A DNA stretch of 64,000 nt from Agrypnia vestita (taxonomy: Eukaryota; Arthropoda; Insecta; Trichoptera; Phryganeidae). Positions 34,401-45,170 of the stretch are shown here, one piece after another. The notes below the pieces were generated by a model. It was given only the letters and a program-made list of their open reading frames with translations. It ran no database searches and was not told where the DNA came from. The stretch is from NCBI GenBank assembly GCA_016648135.1, contig JADDOH010010031.1, positions 35,076-99,075 on the forward strand, written 5' to 3'. Each line of letters begins with the position of its first letter. Position 1 is the stretch's first letter. The position numbers were made by a program, and so were the translations under genes.

Positions 34401-35149
34401 TGGTATTAACAATGGTATAAACATGGTATCAGCAACCCGTTCGGTTCGACTAACGTCAAAGTGCGGGACGGGTATCAACCTTGACGCTTCAAAAATACTG
34501 TCAAGGGACGTGGCATTGGGAAATAAATAAAACACTGAAAATTGTAGCCATAGTCTCGGATATTTTTCTTCAAAAGTGAAATTCTGGCTCCATGAAAAGG
34601 GAAGAATGCCTGCACAAAACTATCTAAAAGCCAAGATATAAGAATCTTTTCAACTACTTTTACATATTTTCTTTTATTCACTACTCAATTTACATCTTTT
34701 TGTTAATTTCTATACTATAGAATTAACACTATTATTAAATTTGTTAATGATTAATTTTTTTTTAATTAGCATCAGATTTATTAATATAATAACAGCTTTA
34801 TATAAATATTCTTGCACATACCTAAACTTTACATACTGGAAGAGTACTGTCTGCTATAATACGGTGAAGTAGCAGGCAGGGCATCAAATGTAGTGTTTAC
34901 TTTGCTGCCAAGACCCTATATGATACATGGTCATGTATTTTTGTGAACACTATAAAATGTTGTCATCTACAAATGTGAAAACAAGATAATAAATAATAAT
35001 TATTATTATTATTTATTATTAAATGAACTTGCTATTAATTAATTTTAATAAGTGGCTAATTAATTTAATAATAAATAAACTCCGCCATTTTGAAATTTTA
35101 ATAATAATTAGTTCATATAAAATGTTAACCAATGCATGTTGTAATCTAA

Positions 35150-35632
35150 CTAACTAACAAACCATCGCGCCGTTTCCCCGCAGGGGTAGGCAGAGAGGAT
35201 TGAACGCCACACTCTTTTATCCTGGCACACCACTTTTGCTTCGGCCACATTCAAACATCTTCTCATACAAGTTCTACGGTTATTGCGGCTTTTAACGGGG
35301 CCATCCTCAAACACTTGTTGTATCTGATCGTGCCAGGCCTTTCGCGGACGCTCTCTATTTCTGTTGCCTTCAACACTCGCCTCATATATTTTCTTAACCA
35401 TCCTTTCCTCGTTCACATGACCAAACCATCTCAGCACTCCTTTCTTTATTCTATCTACCACACTACAGCCAGCATTGCATTCACGTCTAATTTGTTCATT
35501 CCTCACTCTATCGATCAAAGATTTTCCACACAAGCGTCTTAGTAACCGAATTTCTGCCGCATTCAGTCTACTTTCATTCCTCTTTTGCCAATTCCAGGCT
35601 TCACTTCCATACATTAGGGTTAATTTGCTGTA
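35150..35632 (-). pseudogene. RTE-like LINE, RT C-terminal region
   Basis: The minus strand is open from 35824 to 35150; homology starts near 35632. It reads LTLMYGSEAWNWQKRNESRL, AAEIRLLRRLCGKSLIDRVR, GVLRWFGHVNEERMVKKIYE, RERPRKAWHDQIQQVFEDG. This is the thumb and C-terminal end of a reverse transcriptase in RTE-like LINEs (YG.E.W........L..AE...LR...G....DR.RN..IR ... LRWFGHV.R....). The catalytic RT motifs are missing by 5' truncation. The first 64 codons of the open frame are unrelated flank. Confidence 0.88.
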
Positions 35633-36234
35633 ATCAACGATAGTAAAAAATAATTTAATATGTATGCATAATAGTTTCGTCAGAAATAATATCTGAGTTT
35701 GAATGTATTTTTGATGCTTTAAAACTCCATCCAGAAATTTACTAGTTTTTGTGTTTGAAGGTATTTGAAGCAATAACTTTGTGGTTGGATATTTGGATAA
35801 TAAATATGTAATAACTACTAGCACATAGTTATGACCCGCTGGTATTTTATTGTCTAGGAATGTATTTTATTACTTTTATGATCGCGCGATACATTATCCC
35901 CCCTCGCAGATTGCTGGCGCGGCATCGGAACCCACTTCGCGGTGATTAGCACCGTTCTGTTAACGAGGACATTATTTCGCGACCGTCAAGCCATCCATTA
36001 GAATGTACACTTTTATTAAAACTCGACATTTAACCCTGCTTATTTATTTAATGATTCGTTGACGGCGCGCTACTGATTTCATACTGTCGTGGCTGCAGGA
36101 GGAATTAAAGAAAAAATATATGATTTATTTTTTCCTTTTAATTCATTGCGTTATTCATATTTTATTTTAAAATACTCCATTCCTAGGGCAATCTAGAATT
36201 TTTGTCTTCAAATTGCTATTGCCGTTTTAATTTC

Positions 36235-36298
36235 TTAACCTGTTCCAAGCCCACATCGTGTGTGTAACAGAACGCGTTGTGGGCACGGAACGGGTTAA
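36235..36298. repeat. tiny TTAA-flanked MITE, piggyBac-like
   Basis: A 56-base body at 36239-36294 is flanked by TTAA on both sides. Its ends are inverted repeats of 17 bases with three mismatches: CCTGTTCCAAGCCCACA at the left and the complement of CCCGTTCCGTGCCCACA at the right. TTAA targets and CC(C) ends are the mark of the piggyBac superfamily (family knowledge). The body is too short to hold anything but the ends. Confidence 0.75.
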
Positions 36299-36299
36299 T

Positions 36300-36780
36300 G
36301 AAACGCATGAAATTAATAACGGATTTATTGATTACTGAATAATTAATTGATCGAATGTACAAAGTGTCTTAACACTATTTGAATTAAACTGTTTCACAAA
36401 TTTATCACTCGTAAATATACACTTTATATTCGCATTACTTTATTCACTACAATATTCCAACCAATTTCCGCACTTATTAATTTCGCTTCGTTAGAACTTT
36501 ACAGAATATTCGCTGTCGAATTACGGCTCGCCTGGTCGTCCTGGAAACTTGCGGCTACCTTCGCTTTGGTATCCCTATCAACGCGCCCGAAAAAACAAGT
36601 CTCTCACTCCCGCGCACGTTCCTATTTACATTGGCTAATATCGAGCCTTCCAGGCGTTTCCGGCGTTTACTTCCTCGTGGTTTCCAGACTTTTCTCAATG
36701 TTACCCGTAAGCCGTAGATTAAGCTAGGCCGATCTGGAATCTTCGGTAGTATTGTGATCATTTCAAACAACTGTCACTTG
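36300..36780. other. unassigned sequence
   Basis: AT-rich then GC-richer (36480-36770) with no motif that I can identify. A 71-codon minus-strand open stretch (36555-36770) is not recognisable. Confidence 0.3.
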
Positions 36781-36782
36781 AC

Positions 36783-37010
36783 ATGAGTGCGGGATTTTTT
36801 TTAGCCTCGTTACTATACAAACGGTGTTATAAACTCTAACAAACGAGGTTTGATAAAAAAATCGCGGCCTATGCAAATATAAGTCCATTGGTCACAATTT
36901 TCTGGTGTTGTGTTGGCACACATGTCTCTGACGTATCTTGATATTGTTAGCCATATTGGAAACTTGTGTCTTCTGGCTTAGTATGGTGTACTCGGCGATT
37001 TTTTCTTATA
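36783..37010 (+). repeat. dispersed repeat shared with 10240-10440
   Basis: Starts AACGAGGTTTGATAAAAAAA and TCGCGG, then CTGACGTATCTTGATATTG and ATATTGGAAAC, as in the earlier copy. Possibly mariner-like ends; no coding remnant. Confidence 0.45.
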
Positions 37011-37134
37011 GAAAAAATGGAACAAATATTTTTCCATTTTTACATGCTTTTATTTAACTTTTAGTCTATTTTCTGTTGTTTGTTGTTTGTGTCTCTTTGT
37101 CTGTTTTTCTGTTGTTTGTACGAGACAGGCGTAT

Positions 37135-37500
37135 TTATTTATTTATCGTAATAATTTTATCATTTAGTTCCACACATAATGTTGTGTGGGCTAATACATG
37201 ATTTCACTTGGACACGTTGCATTCCATCTAATCATTTAAAAGTTTTTATAATATAATTTTTGCACTTCAGTTTAACTCCTTATATTCTCCATGTTTTGAA
37301 TTTCCTTTGGCGGGCTATCGAAGATTTTTATACCTTTATACATCATACAATTTTCTGAGGTGTTTTTCTTTTTCTTTCGTAGTCTTATGTTGTCGCTTCC
37401 TCTTGTATTGCAGGAAAGAAAATCCTTATTCATCTTCATCCTGTCATCAAAGTATTTGGGTACTAATCCATGTTTAATTTTAAATATTTGGACCATTACC
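37135..37500 (-). pseudogene. LINE C-terminal fragment
   Basis: The minus strand from 37496 reads MVQIFKIKHGLVPKYFDDRM, then RGSDNIRLRKKKKNTSENCM, YKGIKIFDSPPKEIQNM, matching the tail after RT in insect LINEs (..Q.FK...GL...YF.......TRG....L.........FY.G...FN.LP..I). Stop near 37272. The (TATT)n run at 37136-37150 is the tail in minus orientation. Confidence 0.75.
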
Positions 37501-37940
37501 AGTTTCCAGTCCTAGGGCATTATTATTATTTCATTATTATCGTATTGAATTATTCGTATTCGTATTCGCCGAATAGGTTTGATATTCGTATTCGGATTCG
37601 TATTAGTGAAAGTAGTATTGGTTACATCACTAGTACCACCTAATGATTTTATTTCTTGATCTGTATCAATGGTCTTCTTTTTTCAATTTCCAGAGCGTTT
37701 ATTCCGCCAGCATCCAATTTATTAACTTCCTTTTTTAATAGATGTGTGTGTTCCTTTTTTTGGCAGTTTATTAAAATTTCCCCCTTTTTCGTTTTTCTCA
37801 TTCCTTTTATCCCTATTCCAAGCTTTGCTACATTGATTTTTGTTTTAATTACATCATTAAGTTTATCCGAGTTTACATTTTATTATTGGATTTCACCAGT
37901 AATGGATAAAAAGTCTCTAGTTTAGGCTTGGACGCAAATA

Positions 37941-39226
37941 TTAGGTCCTTACATATGAAATTGATGTTTAGTATGGGAGGATCATAAAGCCGATTTTTTT
38001 TTATTATAATATATTTATTTAATCAAAGTATGTACCATTGCTATCTATGCACTTTTGCCATCTCATAGGTAGTTCATCGATCCCTCTACTAAAAAAACCA
38101 TTCGGACGGGAATCAATAAAATATTTGAAGGCGGTTTGGACTGACCCATCGGAGTTGAATTTTTTCCTTTGCAAGAAGTTATCCAAATTTCGAAAAAAAT
38201 GGTAATCTGTTGGGGCAAGGTCCGGAGAGTACGGTGGATGTCTTAGACATTCCAATTGAAGCTTCTCTAATTTGGTAGCCGTCTGTTGTGCAGTGTGTGG
38301 TCTAGCGTTATCATGAAGCAGCAGTGGCCTAGAGCGATTAACCAGCCTCGGTTGTTTAGCAGCTAGCTTTTCCATCATGGTTTGCAGTTGCTGACAATAG
38401 ACATCTGCCGTAATCGTCTGGCCAGATTTAAGAAAGCTGTAGTGAACGACACCAGCACTAGTCCACCAAACGCTCACAAGTAACTTTTTTGGAGTCAATT
38501 TTCGCTTGGGGCATGGTTTGGCTGGTTCGGCAGGGTTCAGCCATTGCGATGAGCGCTTCCGATTATCGTACAGGATCCACTTTTCATCACAGGTAATGAT
38601 TCGATTTAAAATCCCTTCATTATTGTGCCGGTTGAGTAATGCAACGCAGCAGTCAACGCGCGTTTGTTGATTTGCTTCACTAAATTCGTGAGGTACCCAC
38701 CTTTCAAGCTTTTTCATCTTACCAATTTGCTTCAAGTGGATTAAAACAGTTTTATCACTAACACCGCAGCCTGTAGCTAACTCGGATGTGGTTTGCGATG
38801 GATTCGCTTCCACAATAGCCTTCAATTCTTCATTATCAACTTTGGTCTCCGGCCGTCCACGGGGCTTGTTCTGCAGGTCGAAATTTCCAGAACGAAAACG
38901 TTGGAACCAAAAACGCACTGTGTTTTCTTTTGCGGCACCGTCGCCATACACATCATTAATCCTTCGAGCCGTTTCTGCAGCACTGGTGCCACGGTGGAAC
39001 TCGTACTCGTAAATAACGCGATATTTCAAGTTTTTCATTTTGTAAACTGAGTGACGCAAAGAAAAAAACAATTGAGGAAAAAACAAATGAATCATAATTT
39101 TCAAAACACAAATACATGAGTAAATAGCTGTATAAATTTGGTTTTGGAATTCCTAACCAAAGAGAAGATATTTGAGATCAAATTTGCCAGTACGGCAAAA
39201 CGTCAATTTCATATGTAAGGACCTAA
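37941..39226 (-). mobile_element. complete mariner element, 1286 bp
   Basis: Both ends carry the inverted repeat TTAGGTCCTTACATATGAAA followed by TTGA(T/C)G, and both are flanked by TA (37939-37940 and 39227-39228), the mariner target duplication. The element length and single uninterrupted transposase frame are as expected for the family (about 1.3 kb). Two further copies of the same lineage are cut by the window edges (1-446 and 63173-64000), which suggests fairly recent activity in this genome. Confidence 0.97.
38019..39038 (-). CDS. mariner transposase, DD34D, apparently full length
   Basis: A 339-residue cut-and-paste transposase that excises the element and inserts it at TA; it acts in the nucleus on the element's inverted repeats. 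Starting at MKNLKYRVIY, an N-terminal helix-turn-helix region covers roughly residues 5-110 (FWFQRFRSG, then GRPETKV, QTTSELA). The catalytic triad is D151 (TCDEKW), D243 (LHDNARPHTA) and D278 (SPDLAPTDYHFF), with 34 residues between the last two. The frame is open 22 codons further upstream (to 39104), but MKNLKY aligns with the family start and sits well inside the inverted repeat. One oddity: the WVPHEL linker motif reads WVPHEF (residues 114-119), while the copy at the right edge has WVPHEL. That change may weaken or abolish activity. No frameshift or stop. Confidence 0.95.
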   Translation of the reverse strand: MKNLKYRVIYEYEFHRGTSAAETARRINDVYGDGAAKENTVRFWFQRFRSGNFDLQNKPRGRPETKVDNEELKAIVEANPSQTTSELATGCGVSDKTVLIHLKQIGKMKKLERWVPHEFSEANQQTRVDCCVALLNRHNNEGILNRIITCDEKWILYDNRKRSSQWLNPAEPAKPCPKRKLTPKKLLVSVWWTSAGVVHYSFLKSGQTITADVYCQQLQTMMEKLAAKQPRLVNRSRPLLLHDNARPHTAQQTATKLEKLQLECLRHPPYSPDLAPTDYHFFRNLDNFLQRKKFNSDGSVQTAFKYFIDSRPNGFFSRGIDELPMRWQKCIDSNGTYFD

Positions 39227-39445
39227 TAGTTTAGTGCTGCAGGTAGATATGATTTCGGCATACGATGTTTTTTCTTTACTAATAAATCCTTCCAGTTTTT
39301 TTTATGTATTCTTCACTATTTTTTATTTTTTTTCTTGTAAGTTTATTGTGTGTTTTTGCCATTCGTTTTTTAATTTGTTCATTATTTTTAATATTAATTT
39401 GTTCTTCTAAAACTTTGAGATTTTTGTTCAATTATTATTTTTATT

Positions 39446-39600
39446 TCCGTCCGTATTAAACGTCCTCAAAGATATCTTTGCCTTAGAGCTTCGAAACTGG
39501 AGAGAGCTGGCACTAGACCGAGATGAGTGGAGGAAAATTATTGAGGAGGCCAAGACCCACCAAGGGTTGTAGTGCCAAGAATGATGATGATGATTATTTT
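39446..39600 (+). repeat. RTE-like LINE 3' end with ATG tail
   Basis: The plus strand reads LELRNWRELALDRDEWRKII-like sequence (RNWRELALDRDEWRKIIEEA) and KTHQGL before a stop, then CCAAGAATGATGATGATGAT. The D.R.W...I..A(K)THQGL ending and ATG-repeat tail are typical of RTE-type LINEs in insects. An almost identical tail lies at 59614-59702. Confidence 0.85.
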
Positions 39601-40605
39601 TATTTTACTATCTTTTGTGGAAGATATTTTGTTTAAATCACTTTTGATATTTTAAATTATATTCTCAATGTTATATTGGGATATAATACATATGTTACAT
39701 TGAGATTCGCTTTTTTTGCTCTCTGCCTATCCCGAAGTGAATCGTGCACGATGATACACATCTTTCTATATATTGGTTTTAGAATCTTGGAATGTTGCCA
39801 GTATCCGCCAGAAGAATCAAAGTGATACTTTTTTTCAGTACATTTTGGCTTTCATCCATTCAGGGTGGTCTCGGCCATTTTGTAAGGTTATTGGGCGGAA
39901 AATTACATTGTAACCTATACAAGAGACTTAATTATGGTGTAATATTTTCCATATCTTGTGCATACTTCGATTTCTTATTCATACTAGGCCGATTTTCAAT
40001 TGAAACAATTTTGATGGTTGTTTTATAGATCACTTATGTATCTTTACTTGGTCCCCTTGGGGCCTGTGATCAAAAGTAAGAGTAATAGTTAAAAAAAGCA
40101 TAGATTTTTGCATTCTCCACCAAACACCCGTTTTCGTAAAAATATATGCTTTTTGCTTAACTTTTACTCTAACTTCTGATCAAACAACAGGCCCTTAGAC
40201 AATGATTAGCATTCTGTTTTTTCCAGTATATGTTTTATTTCAATCAAAAAATTATGCCTGTATTAAGAAAATCTCAACAATGCAGTAGATTATCAAGAAT
40301 CTTTTTTTGAAATCTCTTTTCCTGTTGAAAAATATGGAAGAAACATTTCACGTATTCAAATATTTCAAAGCCTCATGTCTCTCGATGAAAATGAGTTGCG
40401 AGCTCTAAATAGTTGCGTTGGCCTAGAAATTCCAGACGGAATAAGATATGCGCTATATTCAATCGTAAACAAAATATCTTGCAATATATAGTTGATCTAA
40501 GTCTCTCTGGAGATCGACACAATCGATAAAAGATACAATCGAAACAATCATATATTAATACAACTTTTTGAGTGTATAATATTTAGATTGATAATGTCCT
40601 CATAA

Positions 40606-40965
40606 GCGGTCTTCGAGATGTGGTGCTACAGACGCATGGCGAGGATCTATTGGTCAGAGCATATCTAAAACGACGAGATGTGGAGCAGGGTGAGCGAAAA
40701 GAGGCGGCTCCTGAACAGAATCGCCCAACAACGAGCGAATTGGATAGGCCATAACATAAGGCACCCGGGCGTGATTTTTACCATCGTCGAGGGCAATAAT
40801 CGTAGAGGCCGCTCGAGACCAAGCTACAGAGACCAGGTCATCGGAGATGTGCGCTATAGCAAGAAATGAAGACGCTGGCAGGTAACGGAGAGGAGTGGAG
40901 ATATCTAGTGCTCGGTGAAGACCAATCTTAGGATTGAGACGCAAAAAGGCGAAATGCGTCTCCAT
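40606..40965 (+). pseudogene. LINE RT C-terminal fragment
   Basis: The plus strand from 40606 reads AVFEMWCYRRMARIYWSEHI, stop, NDEMWSRVSEKRRLLNRIAQ, RANWIGHNIRH, then GRSRPSYRDQVIGDVRYS. This matches the conserved LINE C-terminal block (E.WCYRRM.RI.W....TNE.V..R...R.L......R...WIGH..RH.......I..G...G...RGRP...Y..Q). One in-frame stop after SEHI and another at 40867-40869. Confidence 0.85.
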
Positions 40966-40984
40966 AAATTAAAAACAAGTGTTT

Positions 40985-41780
40985 TTGTTTTCATTTATTT
41001 ATTTAAATAATACTATATACAAGAAATCCAAAGCAATAAATACAATACAGCCAAAAATTACAGAATTGATAGTATAGATAGTTGTTTAAAGTTATAACAG
41101 TAATTTAGAAAAAAAAGGTGTGAAGTATATAAGATAAAACGTAATTTAGACAAATGGTTTGTGAAATATATACAAGGCTAAACAAATAAGTATAATAATT
41201 TGTTTATGATTTCATTATGAATTCAGGTCGGCAGGGTGTAGAGATTTTAGTAGCGAATCTTTATATTGTACTAAACTGGAATTAAAAATATCAGAAATAT
41301 GCGCATAGTGTTACCTAGCCTATGCAGTCTGATACAACCGAGTTAAAATGTGAGTTGGTTCTAGTGTTGTCACAATAAAATGGTGTAGGTATTCGTGTGG
41401 TTCTTTCAGGCGCATGAAACATAGACAATCACAAAATATTTTCTTCTTCAAATGTAGCAAATTTATTTTGTGGTAACATAATTATAATTAATATAAATTA
41501 ACTTTATTTAAACCACTTATTTATTGAAAAAAATCAACATGTTTCGAAGCCAATGGCTTCTTCAATGATGAAGAAGCCATTGGCTTCGAAACATGTTGAT
41601 TTTTTTCAATAAATAAGTGGTTTAAACAAATTAATTTATATTAATTACAAAATATTTATGTGAATCTGGAGGTCTATAACTTTTTAAATGATGGAAGAAT
41701 TGATTTTTGTTGGCTTGTGATTGGATCTCGAAGGTGGATTCGTCTTTGAGGACATTGTCGCTCCATATTAGCTTTTTCTA
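40985..41780 (-). pseudogene. LINE 3' end, split by a Penelope-like insertion
   Basis: In minus orientation, sequence right of the insertion reads NVLKDESTFEIQSQANKNQF and YRPPDSHKYF; left of it follow MFHAPERTTRIPTPFYCDNT and NSHFNSVVSDCIG, in the style of LINE C-terminal tails (P.R.TR....F..P...TN.....P..R). The (TATTT)n run at 40990-41010 is its A-rich tail. It is interrupted by the palindromic insertion 41442-41646. Moderately degraded. Confidence 0.5.
41442..41646. mobile_element. palindromic Penelope-like unit (two inverted terminal repeats)
   Basis: Two head-to-head copies of the Penelope terminal repeat found at 51628-51755. The minus arm (41442-41566) and plus arm (41571-41646) are joined through a 4-base centre (ATGA) at the start of the hammerhead-like core. 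The unit is flanked by an 11-bp direct repeat, ACAAAATATTT, at 41431-41441 and 41647-41657: a target-site duplication. So the palindrome was integrated as a unit, or arose during integration. No coding sequence. Penelope-like elements are known to carry terminal repeats in varied orientation (family knowledge). Confidence 0.85.
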
Positions 41781-42356
41781 TAACACGCCATTATCAGACA
41801 ATTGATTAAATTAGCATTAATAATATGCTAATTAAATCAATTGAATTAATTAATTAAAATCTAAAACGATTTAAAATTATTGAAATTATCCAACGGGAGA
41901 AAAATATTTTTGTTCTTCTTTTGTTGAAAGTCATTAACGCGCGTTTGGACATCCCTAATACTATCCTAGTAATAAACATAGTGCCAGAAATGTAAATATT
42001 AGATAATTTTAAAAGAAATTATATCAAATAATTCAAAGAATTTTTTTCCGAAAATAAACTGAAATGGCGCCGCGATTTACATCTTTCTGAAAACCCGGGA
42101 AGCAATAAATGTTTGGTTTTCATCATCACGTGTCTAATTGCATTCTCTAGTGGGTTTTGCTGCTGTCTTCAAAAGTCGCGAACGCCAAGTCTTGTCACTG
42201 ATATATAAACACACACAAAATCCGAAATTTAGGCTTAAAAGTAACCTTTTATTTACTAAGAATTTAGTACATGGTTGACACTTTTATGTAACAACAATAA
42301 AGGACAGCTGAATTTTAATAATTTTAATTAAATATAAAATAATTAAATAAATAAAT

Positions 42357-42879
42357 AATAATTATAGTTTTTTTATTAAAAAAACTAACTTTTAATTGGT
42401 GTATTAAGCCTCACAATATGGGAATAAATGGAATGTACTGTTTAAAATCATCTCTTTACATAAATAAAAGGCGTTTTAAAATCAACAAGAAACGTAAAAA
42501 TTTCTTGCAAATTTAAAACATTATAAATTTATTAATATTGAACATTCCTTAATTATCTAAGTATGGATACTTGATAACGAAGTAAACTTTATACGTATAA
42601 AAAACATATTATGCGCAAATATAAGTATTTTTTAAAACTTTGTTTTCCCTAGATCTCTAAAAACGATTTTTTTGGCCGCACCTGTCGATTAATGTTTATA
42701 TTTTCTTAATTATTTTAAATAATGTTCAGTTTATTACTTTTATATAAGAAAAAAGGTTCTAAGTTATTGCCCTAAAAATGCAGTCTAGAATATACATTAT
42801 GATATAAATGAATAATAAAAACCCACATTTTCGTAAAAAAAACGCGAAAATATGCATTTGCACTATTTGCAGTGAATGT
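42357..42879 (+). repeat. unclassified 0.5-kb dispersed repeat, copy 1
   Basis: Aligns over about 525 bases with 54938-55467 in the same orientation: TTTTTTATTAAAAAAACTAA, AATTTCTTGCAAATTTAAAA, GGTTCTA, AAGTTATTGCCCTAAAAA. By eye roughly 85-90% identical. AT-rich, noncoding, with no obvious terminal structure. Confidence 0.8.
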
Positions 42880-43113
42880 CCAGTCTTAACTCTTTAACGA
42901 ACATATTTTTTAACAACATTTTATTTGCAATTTTAAAACATGGGTTCTACGATAATTTTTTTTATGAAAATATTTTTTCGTTTATTACAGATACAAGATG
43001 GCGTTAATAACCAAGGATTAGCTGCTGGATAATGTCAGGAATCAGACACATCTCAACGGAACCGGGCTATCTGTCTACCAAAGGTAACATTCTTAAATTT
43101 TTTCACACCTAAT

Positions 43114-43812
43114 TAGGGACGGGTAAATGAAAAAAAATCGATATGTATCGAATCGATATTTTTAAAAAGTATCGAAAATAATCGATATACATTGCGAAAA
43201 ATATATCGATATATCGATATTTATCGATATTATTTTTTCAAAAATGTAAGGGGAATAAGCTTTTGGCGACCAAAAAAAAAGATCACCGGAAAAAATATAT
43301 CAATTATCCGAGAAAAAATATCGATGACCAAAAAAAGGTCGCCAGAAAAAAAGTGAAAAAGATACCCAAAAAAAGTTCACCAAAAAAAAAAATATCGATA
43401 TATCGGAAAAAATATATCGATATATCGGGAAAAAAATATCGATGTATCGAAAAAAATATATCGATATATCGAAAAAAATATATCGATATATCGGGAAAAA
43501 ATATATCGATATATCGGGAAAAAACTATCGATATATCGGAAAAAAACTATCGATATTTCGAAAAAAATATATATCGATGACCAAAAAAAGTGAAAAAGAT
43601 ACCCAAAAAAAGGTCGCCAAAAAAAAGGTTACCAGAGAAAAAAGGGAAAAGATACCCAAAAAAAATGACCAAAACTAAAAGAGTCGCCCAAGAAAAAAAT
43701 ATCGGTTATCCCAGAAAAAATATCGATATTTGATATTTCGCCAAAAAATATCGATATTTTTAAAAAAAAATAATCGATATATTGATATATCGATATTTTT
43801 TACCCATCCCTA
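43114..43812. mobile_element. hAT-type MITE filled with ATCGAT palindromes
   Basis: The ends are inverted repeats TAGGGACGGGTAAA and TTTACCCATCCCTA. The element is flanked by an 8-bp duplication CACCTAAT (43106-43113, 43813-43820), as expected for hAT. Inside are about 20 ATCGAT words, many as TATCGATA, arranged with A-rich spacers in a loose array of about 20-base units (TATATCGATATATCGGGAAA). Between them lie GACCAAAAAAAGTCGCC-like repeats. Any reading frame here only mirrors the repeat (KKYIDIS...). Confidence 0.88.
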
Positions 43813-43820
43813 CACCTAAT

Positions 43821-44760
43821 TCATATTCATTTATGAGACGGATCTAGCGAGAACAGCACGCGACCCATTTCTATTTTGCGCGAGGTATTTGGTGAAATCG
43901 GGTTTTCCTTCAGCATTTTTATATATTCTAGGCACGATTCTTGTTCCGCTTTTTGAAATATTCTATTACAAAAGTAAATGAGGACATTATTTCCCATGTA
44001 CCTGTATCATTTCAAAGTGTTTCCCTAAAGCTGAAAGTAAATAATAACTAAATGCAACCACAGTATACCCAGAACAGTAGTTTATCTCCGGCCTGTCGGC
44101 GAGTTATTAGCCTACTAATGCGTTGACGCTAGGGTTGTCACTTTACTCGTAGTATCTGAGATTCCGACGCATAAGGTAGACACGAAACCCGAAAATTTCT
44201 GTAATTAGTATACATAGTTTCTGCATTTAAATTGCAAGGACGCTGATTAACATCAAAGTAGACTTTTAAAAACTCAAAGTCTTTGTGATAATCAACACAC
44301 CTTTTTAGTAAAGCACCACAAACATAAAAAAATGCATTTTTTCAGGAAGCGCATTTTTTTTCTAAAGCGGCGGCTGCGAGCGCGAATGGCACCGAAGGCA
44401 CGGCCCTTACTGCCGCCGCCTTGTGCCCCCATATTCTGTGTCAATGTGTGCGTCACAGTGCGTGCGTACACGGCGCCGAGCACGCACGCGCACATTCTAA
44501 TGGGTAGCGGCCAGTTTGTATGAAGACGTATTACTGTTCTTAGTATACTGTGATACAACGCTTGTGGAATATAACTAACCCTAAAAACTATTATTTCATC
44601 TCTTTAATATTCGAATCTATCATTTTAGTATTGCATATTGACAAAAAAAATAACTTCAATTTTCTTGATATAATTCGACGTTTTTTAATCTAGTTTTTTC
44701 TTTATTGTGGCCCATAGTTGAATTTTAACTTTTTTTCCGATGTTTATAGCGTTAAATTTG
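43821..44760. other. unassigned sequence
   Basis: A CpG-rich patch at 44360-44500 (GCGGCGGCTGCGAGCGCGAA, CACGGCGCCGAGCACGCACG) has overlapping open stretches on both strands but no recognisable product. The rest is AT-rich. Confidence 0.3.
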
Positions 44761-44769
44761 TAGTTGGAC

Positions 44770-45065
44770 ATAATTATTAATTTTAATTAAACAACTTTGT
44801 ACTAACCACTTAACCAGTAACTCTACGTCTACTGGTTTCGAAACCACTGAATCTTCATCAGGTCGGACGCAAAAATTTTATGAATAGCTCGTTACTTGAC
44901 GTATTCCCCCTTTTGGCGTCCACTTCTTAATTACCCCTACCATAGCTGTGGCCACGCCCCCGTTCAAAAATTGATTTTTTGATAGAATTGATAAAGGATA
45001 TTCAGTTTGCAACCGTCCTGATGAAGAGTTACTAGTTAAGTAGTTAATACAAAATGGTTTAATTA
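44770..45065 (-). mobile_element. Penelope-like element remnant with inverted terminal repeats
   Basis: The left arm (44770-44868, minus) and right arm (45018-45065, plus) are inverted copies: TTTTAATTAAAC, AACTTTGTACTAACCACTTA, CCAGTAACTC against their complements. The centre has minus-strand KKSIFERGRGHSYGRG-like text and may be the end of the element's protein gene. A hammerhead-like motif lies in the left arm. I could not identify a clean target duplication. Confidence 0.65.
44815..44875 (-). ncRNA. hammerhead-like ribozyme motif, probably degenerate
   Basis: Minus strand: CTGATGA, A, helix II region GATTCAGTGGTTTC, GAAA, then a long helix III candidate (CCAGTA ... TACTGG) and TT as the cleavage position. 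Helix II has mismatches (GATTC against GTTTC) and helix I pairing is not apparent. It is judged a relic of a hammerhead. Confidence 0.5.
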
Positions 45066-45170
45066 AAAGGAATAATGAAGATAAACTTCTTCATGGATTG
45101 TTTCAGAAAACTTCCACCATTATTAGTGGACTAAAGTTTGGTCAAGTAATAAAGCTGCTTTTTAAAACTA

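Noticed and set aside
43263..43678. Lysine-rich repetitive open frames (KKYIDIS repeats)
   Set aside because: Direct translation of the ATCGATAT plus A-rich array in the hAT MITE; no start or codon bias independent of the repeat.
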